From assembly GCA_963921825.1 (NCBI GenBank), contig OY997588.1, positions 81,101,043 through 81,165,042 on the forward strand: a stretch of DNA of 64,000 nucleotides, written 5' to 3'. How positions within the stretch are numbered: position 1 is the stretch's first letter; each line of letters begins with the position of its first letter. The notes under the pieces are model-generated. The model saw nothing but the letters and a program-made list of their open reading frames with translations, was not told where the DNA came from and searched no databases. Source of the stretch: Erodium maritimum. Taxonomy: Eukaryota > Streptophyta > Magnoliopsida > Geraniales > Geraniaceae. Both the position numbers and the translations under genes were made by a program. This document shows positions 1 to 12,835 of this stretch, in pieces.

Positions 1-1590
1 GGTAAATTGTTCAGAGTTCCTAAACTGTCGTCGGTGATCTACAGGTTGGAGAATTCTACACAGGTGCCGATCAGAAGCTAGGTTATTCGAGATGAAGAAA
101 TTATTCCCACTCCGGTTGTCGAGCACTCTTCGAGTCCGATCAAAAGTGGGGAAAGTGCTAGAACAGATTCGCTCAGTCCTCATGCTTCAAAGGAGTTGTG
201 CAAGCTCTTCATCTGTAATCTTCCTCCTGAGACGAATAGGTTGAAATTGAGATCCTGGTTGGAACAATTCACTCCTGTGTTCAGAGTTTTTGTTTGCAAA
301 AGAGAAAATGCAGGTGGTCGTTTCTTCGGTTTTGCGTCGGTTCGATCAATAGAGCATGCAAATTTGTTAGTGAAGGCCTGCAATGGTATGGTCTGGGAGC
401 AACACAAGGTCTTTTTGACCATAGCTTGGCCGGAGGGACTGAATAAAAGGTTGGGGAGAAAGGAGGTGGATCAGGTGTGGAGACCAAAAGCTCGGAGCAA
501 TTTTGAACAAGTTAAACCTGTGGCTGGCCCTACCCTCTATCCAGAAGTTAAAGGCACTTTATCGAGCTATTTATCGCCTTGGTCGGAAGCGAGTTTGCTG
601 GGAGTTGCAAGGGATGATTTATCTATAGCAGAATTACGGGAGCATATCAACAATGAAGCACCCTTGGACCTGAAATTCAGATACCTGGGCAACAGAATTT
701 TCCTGCTTCTTTCATCTGATCAGGAAGTTCTCCCTAGTATTCTGAATTCAAAGTGGAAGTGGTGTTCCTCTGCCTTCATCATGTTCGACTGGGCTAAGGA
801 GTGGTTGAAAGCAGAGGGTAGCTTTTCTTGGGTTAGAGTTTCTGGCATCCCGATCTCGGGGTGGTGTTTGGCGACTTTCAGAGAACTAGGAAATTCACTT
901 GGGACCTTTGTTCTATCCCTGCGTGATGAGACCTCGACTTTGTTGGATTTTAACTATCTCCTGTTAAAATTGAATTCACACGCCCAATCCTTCTCTCGAG
1001 ACTTGATTTTGGAAGGGAAGCGTTATCCCATTGACGCTAAGAGAATTAACGTTTTATCAGTCAATGTGCCAGAATTTGAGGTGAAGCATCAATCCGTGAC
1101 CTACAAAGAGGCCCTCGGTTTGACTGACACGTTGGGACTTCCGCCTCCGGAAAGATTGTTGAAGGATAAAGGCGTGTTGTGTGCATCTCCCTCGGCGAGC
1201 AAAGTGTCAGATTCGCAAAGTCAAAGTCAGAATTAGAACAGTCCGAGCCCATCCAATCTCTAGCGTGAACCTCAAGTTTCTCGGGCCGAGGGATCAGTTA
1301 ACCGAAACCTGTTGAGTTCAGGTAATAATCCTAACTATGTGTATCGGTCATATGCAGCTAGGAGGTGTTCTTTGAGCAAAGAGAATGCAGATCGTGATAA
1401 AAAGTGGAAATTATTCAAAGCTAGTCAGAAAGCTATTGCGGTTGATCCTGAAGCCGCAGACCGGATAGAAGCTTTGGACTTTGAATTGGGAGATTCTGTT
1501 GACCCTGAACTTCAGGAGGACTCTGATGATTTTTGCATTGATGACGAGTTAGATGAGGGGGTATCTCTACCCTCTTCTTTGCCTCTCTAA
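1..1590 (+). pseudogene. LINE-type ORF1 protein with RRM, broken by three TAG codons
   Basis: One reading frame runs from the window edge to a stop at 1588-1590 and is broken only by TAG at 79-81, 1234-1236 and 1261-1263, with no frameshift. An RNA recognition motif starts near 196: RNP2-like LFICNLP, then RNP1-like GGRFFGFASV about 100 bases later. A middle domain rich in Trp and Leu follows, like the DUF4283-type part of plant LINE ORF1. The acidic tail near 1480-1587 (IEALDFELGDSVDPE, ending SLPSSLPL) matches the end of ORF1 in the LINE at 27.8 kb. In that family ORF1 coats element RNA. The upstream start lies outside the window. The frame is clear; protein function is inferred from the family. 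Confidence 0.8.
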
Positions 1591-1868
1591 TCAGAGTCGC
1601 TTGGTAGTTTGGTGTGGTTGAATTTTTGTTGTATCACCTGCTGGCTTTTTGGTTACAAAGAAACAGTGTGGTTTCAGGAGTAAGTTTCTCTGGCAGGTGA
1701 CTTAGTGCGTCTTACGAGCAAGTTCAATCGCCGAAGACTACTGGATGGAGGGTAACTTTGAGTTATATTTCATTATTTTTGGGTTATAGTTTGAGTTTCT
1801 TTTGTTTCGTTTCTGGTGTAGCCTTTCGAGGTGTTCGTTTTCAGGGTTCCATCTTGGAATCATGCAGC

Positions 1869-1874
1869 AATAAA
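1869..1874 (+). promoter_or_regulatory. AATAAA poly-A signal of retroposon
   Basis: AATAAA lies 15 bases before the A-run. The same spacing of an AATAAA or AATGAAA word, then TATC or TATCC, then A-run recurs at other LINE-type 3' ends in this window. Confidence 0.6.
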
Positions 1875-1898
1875 ATAATCGCCTATCCAAAAAAAAAA

Positions 1899-2358
1899 TT
1901 CTAAGAGGCCCTCTTGAGCTTTTATGCAGTAGGAAACAACAACTAGCCTCCTCTTAAGTAAAATTTAATACCAACACACCCCAAAGAGAGAACCATCACA
2001 TGCCAAATATGGATCAACCTACTGGACAAGCTGCAGAAGTAGCAGTGACAAGCTGCCTGAGAAGTATCTGTAAGAATAAAGGACCATATGCTGCAGAACA
2101 ACCAGTGGCAGAATTTGCAGAGCAAAAATTACAACAAGAAAACACTCCAGCTTATACAAAAAAATCTACCCCACACCTCAAAACAAGATGAACACAGCAA
2201 CAAAATCCCCCACACCACTCCAAGCCCCAAACCAGAAAATCAGAAGTAAAAACCCAAGGACAACCTATCCTCACCACTACAAAAAAACCCCAAAACCAGC
2301 CCCTCACCACCCAAGACCCCCCAACACATTTAAGGATCAAGGTAACTGTTTCCTTACC
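1899..2358. other. Spacer without recognised gene
   Basis: The stretch between the two retroposons is rich in A and C on the + strand (about 2150-2340 is strongly C/A biased). Short open frames here are compositional. I see no domain, RNA gene or repeat structure. Confidence 0.5.
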
Positions 2359-5300
2359 TTTTTTTTCTTACACAATGGAAGGGTTTGTTCAACCAATCAT
2401 TATAAGAGAAAGGCTGTATTTTGTTAAAAAGACTCCATTCCAAATTGAAGGTATATCTTTGTATTTTTTGCAAGATGAGAGAAGTAGAGCTAGCTGAGTT
2501 ATTGAACACCATATCATTTATGGAGAACCAAATAAACCAGATGGAGACAAAGATAATAATTCTCCACTGAATTGCAGACTCAGAGGGACCCAATTCCAGC
2601 CAGAAGTATAAGAAATCCATAAAGTTACCATTCATAATCCCTATCAACCCCCACCAGTTCAGAATAGCCATCCAGATCAACCAAGATCTATTACAATGCA
2701 GGAATAAGTGGTTGATCTCTTCAAAATCATTGGAACAAAAAGGACAAAGGGTATCATTGAGGGATAAATTAAGGCCTCTAGCATCCAAAAAGAGTTTGGT
2801 TGGAATAGCATTGTGACAGGCCAGCCAAGCAATGCGGAGATCTTAGGTGGTAAGTTTTGTGACCATAGGATTTAACACCAAGGATGCTCTTGGACATTAG
2901 TTCTCTCCAGATGGTTATACATTTTCCTAACCTTGAAACCAACTTCATGAATTTTCCAAGATATCTTGTCTTCCCCAGCATCTTGTAATTCAAATAAAAT
3001 TAGGAGCTCTGATAATTGTCTGAACTGACCCACTTCCCAGCCTCTAAGTGCTCTTCTAAAATGGATATACTAAACCCCATTGTTCCAGAACAAAGCCACC
3101 TTCTCTTGTTTATGTATACAGAGATGAAATAGTCTCACAAATCTATTGTTGAGAGGTTCATCTATCAACCAAGTATCTTCCCAGAACTTCACTCTAACCC
3201 CATTGTGTACAACCCATTCCAAGCCAGCAAAACTAGCAGCATAGCTGAAACTTTGATCTATCAATAAGGTCTGAACATGACTCAAAATTTTTTGGTTGCC
3301 ATCAATTCTGATTTGTGATAAATCCCAATCCTCAGGAGACCAACCATATTTGGCACAGATAAACTTCTTCCATAATGAGTTGGTTTCAATGGCAAATCTC
3401 CAACACCACTTTGCCAATAAAGCAGTGTTCATAATATATAAACTTTTTATACCAAGACCTCCTTTCTCTTTTGGTAGACAAATAAGATCCCATTTAACTT
3501 TGTGCAGAACCTTCTTTGTCACTGAACCATTCCACAGAAATCTTCTGTACCACATCTCCATTTCTCTCAAAACTTTCTTTGGGGCTTTATAGAGTGACAT
3601 ATAATATAGAGGCAGGGAAGAGAGTGAAGATTTGATGAGTGTGATTCTTCCACCAAAGTTGAGGGTTTTAGCTTGCCATAAATTGAGCTTCTTCTTGAAT
3701 TTATTGATAATAGGGGACCAGGTCTTGTACCTTCTTGGATTAGCTCCCAACTGGAAACCAAGATATTCCAAAGGCAATTTCACTCCCTCACACCCTAGAA
3801 TCTCTGTGATCTGGCTTTCAACAACTGTCTCAGTATTCAGAAGGACCACCTTTGATATATAAAAATTTATCTTCAGTCCAGAAGCTAATTAGAAGGCCAT
3901 TAATGAGGTCTTAAGATTCTGAACATGAGCTAGCTTGGCCTTTAAGAAAATTAGAGGGTCATCTGCAAACTGAAGATGAGAAATGGTAGGCCCACCCAAG
4001 CCACAAGTGATTCCTAGAAGATGACCATAAGAGATGCCTTGTTCCAAAATCAAATGAAGTCCCTCAGCAGCTAAAGCAAATAGTAATGGAGATAAAGAAC
4101 AACCTTGTCTCAGCCCCCTTGATAGATTGAAATCAGCAGTGGGAGAGCCATTAATTAGTACAGACACCCAAGCATTGAAGCAGAATCTCATCCAACTTCT
4201 CCATCTAGTCTCAAAACCCATAAGAAGTAGTACTAATTCTAGATAATCCCAGTCCAGGTGGTCATAGGCCTTTTCTAAATCAACTTTGAACAAAATTACT
4301 TTTTCTTTTGAGGCCTTAACAGAATGTAAAACCTCTATAGCAATTAGTATGCCATCAAGTATCTGTCTACCAGCAATAAAATCCAGTTTGCACATCACTA
4401 ACCAGTTGGTCCATAACAGTTTTGATTTTTGCTGCTAGAACCTTGGATATAATTTTATAGATAGCCCCTACAAGACTTACATGTCTATAATCTTCAAAAG
4501 TAGAGGGACTTGAGGTCTTGGGGATTAAAGTGAAGAAAGATGAATTAATGCCTTTGTCCAAGGAACCAGTAGAGTGAAAATGATTGCAGAAAGAAATAAC
4601 CTCAAGTTGTAAGAAGCCCCAACATTTCTCGAAAAATTTAAGTGTGAACCCATCTGGTCCAGTTTCTTTGTCCCCATTACATGCCATTACAGCAGAATGG
4701 ATTTCTTCTTCTGAGAAAGGTCTCTCCAAAAATGCAGCTTTAGCTGGAGAAATGGTATTGAAAGGTAGCTGAGAAAGGTCTACCACCATTGAGGATTTCT
4801 TCTTGAATCTATTAGCAAAATGATCCCTGGCTGCCTCCTTAATCTGAGAGGGAGAAGTAAGTGTTCTACCATCCTCAAAGATTTCCACAATCTTCTTCCT
4901 TGAGGTAGAGTAATTGGCTATGATGTGATAAAATTTTGAGCACCTCTCCCCCTCATTGATCCATTTAACTATGGTCTTTTGTCTCCAAACCTTAGCTAGA
5001 GTCTTCAATTTTTGTATAAGTTGTGCACTGCAAAGAGCTCTCTCAGCCCTCTCAATCTGAGATAGACTTCTAGACTCCAAAATTCCATCAAGCTTATTGA
5101 TTTGTTGTTGTAGGGAGGCTATATCAGATTCTAATATTCCAAAGACTTCCACATTCCACTTCTTCAAGAAGACCTTTAGCAATTTGAGTCAGCCAAATGA
5201 CATAAGCAGGATCCCCCATAATATTTAAGGAGGTCCAAAAAGCCTTTACTGCTGAGTGAAATAATGGATGATCCAGCCAAGCATTGATAAATTTAAAAGG

Positions 5301-6014
5301 TCTTGCTCCTCAGTCAATAAATGGGTCAGCTAGAACAATGAGTTTGTGATCAGAAATTGCTCTAGGTAGGGCTGTTTGTGAGATATTTTGAAATTGTGCC
5401 AATACTTGTGGAACAAGCAAGAACCTGTCCAGTCTTGAGGCCTTGGTAGCTGAATGAAACCAAGTGAATTTCCCCCCTCTCAAAGGTAGATCCACCAAAG
5501 CAGCTTCCAAAATGAAATTATTAAAATCTCTGATAGATAAAAGAGAATGAGATGGAGTGGATTTTTCTGAGGGGTTGAGTATAGCATTAAAATCCCCAGC
5601 AACAATATAAAAATACCCAAAGGATAGAGCTTCCTCAGCTAATTCAAGCCAAAAAGACCTCCTCAATCTGATGGAGCAAGGAGCATAGACATTAACTATC
5701 ACCACATTAACCCCCCAATCTTGACAATAGCCAAACCACAAAATTGCATGTTGTAATGGTTTGATCATCTGCAACTTGAAAACTTCATTATTCCATATTG
5801 AACAAATGCTTCCTGCTAACCCTTGAGCATTGATATAACTCAACTCCCGGCCATTTGATTACCCAATTGATCTTAAAAAGAAAGGAGACATTGCCTGAAT
5901 TTTTGTCTCCTGCAATAGTATAAAGGAAGGTCTTTGTTGCACTATAATATCTCTTAACACTCTCCTCTTTTGTTGAGAAGAGGTTCCTCTCATGTTCCAA
6001 GAGAGGATCTTCAT
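2354..6014 (-). pseudogene. LINE ORF2: endonuclease, reverse transcriptase, zf-RVT
   Basis: The start at 6012-6014 reads MKILSWNMRG, the usual opening of L1 ORF2 with the APE endonuclease Asn. The endonuclease continues with GDFNAIL and a SDHK site near 5340. The reverse transcriptase spans about 4750-3890 with GPDGF, LEKAYDHLDW, RQGCSLSPLL and the catalytic LQFADD near 3970. A zinc-binding domain near 2740 has CPFCSNDFEEINHLFLHC. There is no RNase H domain; coding runs into the poly-A. Stops lie early in the endonuclease and at 5310-5312, and shifts occur near 4390, 3860 and 3060-2790. One enzyme would nick DNA and copy element RNA; this copy cannot. Confidence 0.88.
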
Positions 6015-6022
6015 GAGTAGTA

Positions 6023-7279
6023 TCAATGAGAGGCAGAGAACCTTGCTTGGGATTTTATGTCATCCAGGCAAGGGGTTTCTGTAACTTGCTCTTGTAAATC
6101 TCTACCTTCTAATTCTCCAATATCCTCACCAGAATCAGTCTCAAAATGTATCTTTTGATTAATCTCTGCTTCCAGATTCTCAAATTGATCAACAACCAAT
6201 TCATTAGCTACAAAAGCTTTCAACCCAATGGCTTTACAATACTCCCAGGGACTTGTGTGTTCTTCTTTACTATTAATCACCAACTGAGGCCTCTTCTTCT
6301 TATCTAACATTTGCAACAGTGTGACCTCTTTGCCCACATAGGAGACTTGAGGTTTTTTTGATCTTCTTTTGCTTGAATTGCCTCTTAGTTTAGGGTTAGA
6401 AAACTGACCTGCTCTATTAGGACTATTAGTGAAAATAGAACTTAGATTCTGACTTCCCTCCTTCTCTAATACCAATGAGTTGATAGTATCTTCTTGTGGC
6501 CCCTCTAAGATATCACAAGTTTTAACCCTTAACTTCTCATTAATGCCCACTGCAATCTCCAGCCCCAATGGTGGCAAAACAGTTGTCTCTGACAGCTCCT
6601 CATTTTGGACAATAACCAATGGATTGAACTCAATGGGTAATGTTAGAACTGTTCCTTCATCTTCAACCAGCAAAACTGTCTGCTCTATCAGAGGATCTTC
6701 AGTACCAGAAGGAATGTATATGGGAATTAAAGAGGCCAAGGTGTCATTGACTACAGCAAACTCCAAATCAGCAGGCATAACAAAATCATCAGTTTTACCA
6801 ACCACCTCTTCCTCAGAAGTCTTTAATTCTTCACCAACATTGGTCTCACAAACATCAGCTTTTAAAATTCTCCCCTCTTCAATAATTTTAATCTCTTCAC
6901 CAACCTTGATCTCCTCAGAATCAATTCCAATTCCCAAAAGAGTCCTGTCCTAACTCAAAACCTTCTCACTCAAAACTTTCTCAGGCTCCTCCATTACTTC
7001 TTCCTTCCTATCAGTTTCCAAAAGCTGAGGGGTAAGTGAAAGAGAATGGCTTCTATAAGTTGTAGGTGTTGTGAAATTGGTAGACAAAGATGTCCCAGTG
7101 GAGGTCCTCAGAGGAGTAATCAGGAGGATCCCATTGAGGCAATACATTCTTGTTGGCACTAGTGATAATGGCATTGAAAGTAGTCTTAAATAGTTTGAAC
7201 CTGGTTGATTTGCTGAAATCACTTAAGTGTGGAGTATGAATCAAGACATAAGCTTCTTCCAAATTAGTACCAGTAGAGG
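6023..7279 (-). pseudogene. LINE ORF1, C-terminal part after LTR insertion
   Basis: This is the downstream half of the ORF1 that begins at 14682. The protein resumes at the LTR insertion point, with the target duplication AGAGG at 7275-7279. The first part (about 7279-7053) still resembles a folded ORF1 domain (YVLIHTPHLSDFSKSTRFK). It then shifts frame near 7050 and 6950 and continues as a long Glu-, Ser- and Val-rich low-complexity tail to the stop at 6023-6025. Such disordered acidic tails are common in plant ORF1 proteins that carry an RRM. It sits 8 bases upstream of ORF2. Confidence 0.7.
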
Positions 7280-9159
7280 TGTAAGAACCGCTCCCGGTCA
7301 ACGCCGGTCAAATCGGCGGAAAAACAGGAAAATTTAAAATTTTGGGACAGACACCTAAATGAACCTAAATTTGACCCCGAGGGTCATATCGGACTTAAGT
7401 TGACCCCGATATCGACCAAAGTGAGTTCTGGGGGACTCAGGGAAACTTTTTGACCAATTTGGGAAATGTTGACTTTTTGCTGGAAAAGTCAATCGAGCAA
7501 CGTTTTGGTTCGTTCGAGGCCCGTTTTGGATCCAAAAAGCTTAGCCGTCGTCACAGCGGTCTTAGTTGGGCCGTTTCCTTGTAGCACGTGAAATTTCGTA
7601 ATTTCTTGGAAAATGGGCCCGTTCGGGGCCCGAAACGACCGAATTTCGCGAATCTGACTGAAAAATATCTAGGAAGATATTTTTCTAAAAGGTGGGACCC
7701 ACAAGACACTTGTCATAAGTGTGGTGGTGGTTGGTTTTTAAAATAAAGAAAAAAGAATTAAGAGTGGTAGTTTTGTAAATTGGAAAAAAGTGTGTTGTTT
7801 TAAAACAAAATAAAAGAGAATGTGAAGAGAGATACACGGCAATTTTCAGAAAAAATGGAGAGAAGGAGAGAGAAAATAGAGAGAAGAAGAAGAAGAAGGA
7901 GAAAAGAGAAGAGTTGTGTCGATTTCCCGACGATCCGACCGACGGATCGTCTCAATTCTTGCGTTTTCGTCATCCCCTCGTCATTCCCTACGATGAGAAC
8001 CCGTTCTTTTCTCGTTTTTATACGTTTGAATTCTAGGGTTTGAGTTTAAGATTGGTTTAAGGATGAATGATTGAGGTTTGGGGTTCGTTAGGAACGTTTG
8101 AATTCTAAGGTTGGGTTTTGTTTAAGATTGGTTTAAGGATGAATGATTGAGGTTTGGGGTTCGTTAGGAACGTTTTTGGGCGAAAAGGAAATTTTCCCAT
8201 TGTGGCCGTGTGGGGCCCACTTGGCCGGGCCTCGGGTTTTTCGTGTTCGGGTGGTTTTGGACGATCCCCGAATAGATAATTCACACCCGGAACGAATTAT
8301 GGAATTAAATTGTGAAAGTTGGAAATTTCGGGTTTAGAAACTTTAAACGCGAATTAAATCGCCCGGAAATCGGAAATTGATTCCGTCGATTTCATTGGAA
8401 CCCTTGAATTATTCTAAGATCGTAGAAACGAAAACGGGAATTTTCGGAGACCCGGAAGGGCGTTTTCCGATCCCGGGCAGATTCGCCGAGCCGGGCGAAT
8501 CGGGCCTTTCCGGGCCCATTGTTGACAATGTCGAGTAATTGGGAAGTTTGGGAGTGATTGACATTGTCGGGGTTGCGTTTGGGCGTCAAATTCATTAAAT
8601 TCGGGTGTCACCTGCTTATTTAAAAAGTGTGTTATTTGGGATCATTGTAGACCGTGTCGCCGACCGTGGAAAGAGGAGGCTAAGCGGGAAATCTAGAGCA
8701 TTGTCGGAGCGCGATCATCGGTTTTGACACGCTTCAAGAGGTAGGGAAAAGTAGTCGAATATCGGCTCTGACTAGGGAAAGTTAACAGTAGAAATGCATG
8801 TGACACTTGGGTGTCGTAGGATCAGTGAACGTAACGAACATTAGAAATACAGGTGACACCTAGTGGTGTCGTAGGATTTGTGAACGTATCAAACAATAGA
8901 AATGCATGCGACACTTAGTGGTTTCATAGGATAAGTGAAAGTATCGAACATTAGAAGTGCTTGTGGCTTTTGGTTGTGCCTGTAAGTTGATTGAATTGTT
9001 TGTGTTTGTGGGTGGCCATGAGTGCCTGTGGGGAGTTGAACCCGTATTGGTTGACTGACTTGCCGAGCGATAGTTAGTCGTGTTATCGTATTTTCTTTCT
9101 ATTTGCGGGGTTTTGTGTGTTATTTGGTTGTGACTGTGATTGTTCTGGTAATGACTGTT

Positions 9160-9281
9160 GAGCTATGCCCGTGGGTGTGTCGCACCCTCCGGTGCGCGGT
9201 CGGTAAAGTGTTGAGGGCTGTGGTTCCCGTCAGGTGCGTCGTACCTTCTGGCGCGTGATCGGTAAATTGTGAGGTTAGAGT
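9160..9281 (+). repeat. First copy of ~120-bp LTR repeat, cut by inner LTR
   Basis: The unit contains GGTGTGTCGCACCCTCC, GCGCGGTCGGTAAAG and GGCGCGTGATCGGTAAA. It recurs twice more at 12594-12835 on the other side of the nested LTR, giving three head-to-tail copies in the uninterrupted outer LTR. Confidence 0.75.
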
Positions 9282-9467
9282 TGTAAAACCCGCTTCGTTT
9301 CATTAGGGTATTTATTTAAAATCCTAAAACCTTAGGGTAGGTTTTTGAAACAAGTGCAAAAAAAAAAAAAGGAAAAAAAAACTGTTTGGGCTCGGTTGGA
9401 AAATGGGCCGGTTTGGGCCCATTGAGTGAGTCAGGCTCGGTTTTGGGCCCAACCCAGCTGCACCCCA

Positions 9468-9473
9468 TATAAA
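9468..9473 (+). promoter_or_regulatory. TATA box of inner LTR promoter
   Basis: TATAAA lies in a short GC-rich setting (CCCCATATAAAGGGG) and is followed about 30 bases later by a long C- and T-rich tract, typical of transcript start and leader in plant LTRs. The start site is inferred. Confidence 0.55.
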
Positions 9474-11743
9474 GGGGTCAAACCCTAATATCTTCAACAT
9501 TTTGTGCGCAGCCCCCATCCACTCTCACCTTCGTCTCCCTCTCTTCTTCTCCACGCAGCCCCGACCTCACTTCCCTTCCGTCCGATTCTCCGACCACGCC
9601 GGCTCCGATCTCCGGCGACCTCTCTCCTTCCCGTCTCAGCCGAGCCTCTCCCTTCCCCCATCTCCGTCCAGTCACCACCGCGCCTTCCTCCTCCACGTCG
9701 TCCCCCCTCCACGCACCAGCCGCCGCCCGAACCACCGCCTCCGACCACGTCCGGCCACTCTCCTCCACGCCGCCCTCTTCTCCACCCCTCACGCCGCCGC
9801 CGTCCAGATCCACCACCGTCCCTCTCGATTCCGGCCGTCCTGAGCCCGAGCTCGGCCACCACCGTCCGATTCCGGCCGTCCCGAGGCCGAGCTCGGCCGT
9901 CCCCGACCATCCTCTCCTGTCTCCCTTCTCCTCGTCGCCGTCCGCACGGCCAGCAAGCTCAGCCGAGCCACCACCACCGCCGTTCCCACCGCCGCTCTCC
10001 ACCGCCGCCACCGTTCGTTCCCACGGTTAGGCTTCGGCCGGCTACGCCCTTACCGGTGGTCAGCCGGTTGTGAAAACCGAGTCCCCGTTATTTTTCGTTA
10101 TCGAGTTGTTATTCCCTTTACCGCTATTTTATGTTGTTCTGGATCTGGCTCGGTTTGAACCGTTGTCTTTTTGAATCTGAATTGTAAAGAAATCAATGAA
10201 AGTGTGAAGTTGTTGTTATGTTTCAAAACTAATAAAAATTATCGATTAAAAGGGTTAGTGATTAAAAACGATTTAGATCCGTTAAATGAGAAAACGAAGT
10301 GGTTTTAAATGAAAAGAAAATCAGAGTTTAATTAAAAAGGAACTCTATTTGAAACGAAAAACAATTGTCTAAGGGAAAAAGGGGAAAAAGGAATCGGTTT
10401 CGAGTTCTTAAGAAAAAAAGTGATAAAACTAGATCTGGTTGAATTAAACGGGTTTTAAAACGAAAGTCGATGGTTAAGATTAGACTCGAGTTAAGATTAA
10501 ATCGAAAAGGGGAAACGAAGCCAATCGGCTTATTAAGGGTTTTGGACCAAAAAATATCGAGTTTGGAAACGAGCGGAAGAAAATCGTTTGTGTTAAAGTC
10601 AAAGACGGAATTAATTAAAGCAAGGGAGTTCAACGACGGTTTTAAGTTAAAAGGGGTATTAACTGGGTTTAGATCAAATCTTGGTTCGGTGCGCGGGTGC
10701 TCGAACCCGATCCGTTGTAACCCTACTGTTGGCCCGCTCGAGTGTAAAAGACAACTGTCGAATCTAAACTGGACAAATCGTAGCCGTTAACTTAACGGCG
10801 GAACCGTTATTAATTTGGGGCTTCGTGTTAAATTTAGAGTCCGGCTCCGATCGAGGGGGAGCCCAGAAAGCAATTTACAAAACCCGGGCAGATCCGCCAT
10901 GTCGGGCGAATCGGGCCTTTAAGGGTCCTTTATCGACGTTATCGGGGTTAAGTTTGGGCATCGAGTTTATTGGTTTTCGGTTTATTCCTGCGAGTTGTTT
11001 AGTGACTTTAATTTGTGTTCCTTTAGATCGTGCCACGGACCGAGGCAAGGGAAAGCTGGGTGAGTGACTGAGATCATCACCGGAGCTCGTGGTTTGGCTT
11101 TTGGGAGAACACGCACGAGGTAGGGAAAAGTAGCCGGATCTCGGCCCTGACTAGGGAAAGTTAACTGTAGAATTGCATGTGACACCGGGGTGTCGTGGGT
11201 TATTTAGGTTATCGAATATTAGAATGCATGATACGGGAACGTAGCGATTATTGGAAATGCATGTGACACTTAGTAGTGTCGTAGGAGCAGAGAACTTAAC
11301 GGTAATTGTTTTACTGGAGGCATGTGACCATGCCCGGAGGTTGATTGCGAACTGTTGATATTAGGAGTACTGGAGGCATATGACCATGCCCAGAGGTTGA
11401 TTGTGAAACTAGTGATCTTAGGACTGTTGTAGGCATCGATTATGCCGGAGGTTGTTGTGTGTTATTTATTTACTGTTGTCGAGTCTTGGGTGGCCTTGAG
11501 AGCCCGTATTATTTATTGTTGAGTTTGGGTGGCCTTGAGAGCCCGTGTTATTTATTGCTGAGTCTTGGGTGGCCATGAGAGCCCGTGTTGTCGTTTCGGT
11601 GTCTTGAGTGGCAGTGAGTGCCGTGGGGTTGTTGAACCCGAGTCTTGTTTGTTGAGGTGTCTTGAGTAGCCTTGAGTGCCTGTGTTGTCGAACTTGCTTG
11701 TGATTGTGTTGGTGATTGTGACTGTGATTGTGGTTGCCTGAGT

Positions 11744-11990
11744 GAGAGAGGTGAGTGAGACAGGTCGACAGCCTGGCCTGAGTGGTTCGGCAAAGTGCGT
11801 GAGTGAGAGAGGTGAGTGAGACAGGTCGACAGCCTGGCCTGAGTGGTTCGGCAAAGTGCGTGAGTGAGACAGGTCGACCGCCTGGCCTGAGTGGTTCGGC
11901 AAAGCGCATGAGTGAGAGAGGTTAGTGAGACAGGTCGACCGCCTGGCCTGAGTGGTTCGGCAAAGTGCATGAGTGAGGGAGGTTACTGAG
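11744..11990 (+). repeat. Short tandem repeat in inner LTR, 61/48-bp periods
   Basis: Four copies carry GTCGACMGCCTGGCCTGAG. The GTCGAC core falls at 11764, 11825, 11873 and 11934, so spacing is 61, 48 and 61; the short unit lacks a 13-base GAGAGGTGAGTG-type segment. A looser series of GGGTGGCCATGAGAGCCCG words lies just before (11480-11680). Confidence 0.75.
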
Positions 11991-12593
11991 CAGCTGGTTT
12001 GCGATCCTTTGTGATCTTGTTTGGTGTGCGATCCTTTGTGATCTTGTTTGGTATTGCGTAGTTCCTTTGAGTCCTTGGAAGAGGTCGTGATCGTTGTGTC
12101 GTGTCTTTGGAGGAGGTCGTCGATCGTTGTGTTCGGGTCTACTTACGTGTTGAGTGTTGAGTCGTTCGAGGAAGGTCACCGTGGGTGTTGTCAGTCAGAG
12201 TACTTGGGTTGGGGACAGTGATCCCCGGGGGTTGAGCTTGTTGTTGGTGTTACCGGCATTGTCTGCTAATTATGCCGTAGTCAGTCTGTTATCCGTGGTG
12301 GTGAGCGAACGCTCACCCCTAGCTGCTTTTCCTACAGGTACTGTTCGTGGGACGGACCAGGTGAGCTCTCGAAGCTTGTGGAGCTGGGAGCGGAGTCCAG
12401 GTTTTTACTTTTGGTCTAGCGACGGATACCTCGCCTTTTTGTCCGCTTGTGGGACGTTTTATTTGAATTGTATTTATCCTTTTGTTGAACTAAACTGGTG
12501 TTGTAAAGTGTTTTAATGAATTTGTTTTCAAAGTGCTTTCTTAATTTAAACGTTCGCGTCCCGAGTTCGGTTTACTGAAATTGGGGCGTGATA

Positions 12594-12835
12594 AGAGTTG
12601 TGCCCGAGGGGTGTGTCGTACCCTCCAATGCGTGGTCGGTAAAGAGCAGAGGGTAGTGGTCCCCGTAGGTGTGTAGCACCTTCCGGCGCGTGATTGGTAA
12701 AGTACTGAGGCTGGATTTATGCCCGAGGGGTGTGTCGTACCCTCCAGTGCGCGGTCGGTAAAGAGCAGAGGGCTGTGGTCCCCGTCAGGTGTGTGGCACC
12801 TTCCGACGCGTGATCGGTAAAGGGATGAGGCTTGT
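12594..12835 (+). repeat. Second and third copies of ~120-bp LTR repeat
   Basis: Two copies of about 120 bp (from about 12598 and 12720) each carry TGTGTCGTACCCTCC, a GGTCGGTAAAGAGCAGAGGG block and a GCGTGATYGGTAAAG block. They continue the array broken by the inner LTR. Confidence 0.75.

Larger units (their letters stand above)
1..1898 (+). mobile_element. ORF1-only LINE-type retroposon, 3' end with poly-A
   Basis: The ORF1 frame is followed directly by about 300 bases without coding potential, an AATAAA at 1869-1874 and an A-run at 1889-1898. No endonuclease or reverse transcriptase lies between the ORF1 stop and the tail, although the LINE at 24-28 kb carries ORF2 right after the same ORF1 ending. 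This is either a non-autonomous element that keeps only ORF1 or a copy with a precise ORF2 deletion. The 5' end and left target duplication are outside the window, so insertion by target-primed reverse transcription is inferred from the tail only. Confidence 0.7.
9282..12593 (+). mobile_element. Inner solo LTR nested inside the outer solo LTR
   Basis: It starts TGTAAAACCCGC and ends GGGGCGTGATA, so the final CA has become TA. An exact 5-bp duplication AGAGT flanks it (9277-9281 and 12594-12598). The last 40 bases (GTTCGGTTTACTGAAATTGG and neighbours) match the gypsy LTR end. At 3312 bp it is longer than its relatives; the first kilobase, with a C-rich tract at 9500-10070, is not shared with them in an obvious way. 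No coding genes were found inside. The orientation equals that of the outer LTR. Confidence 0.87.
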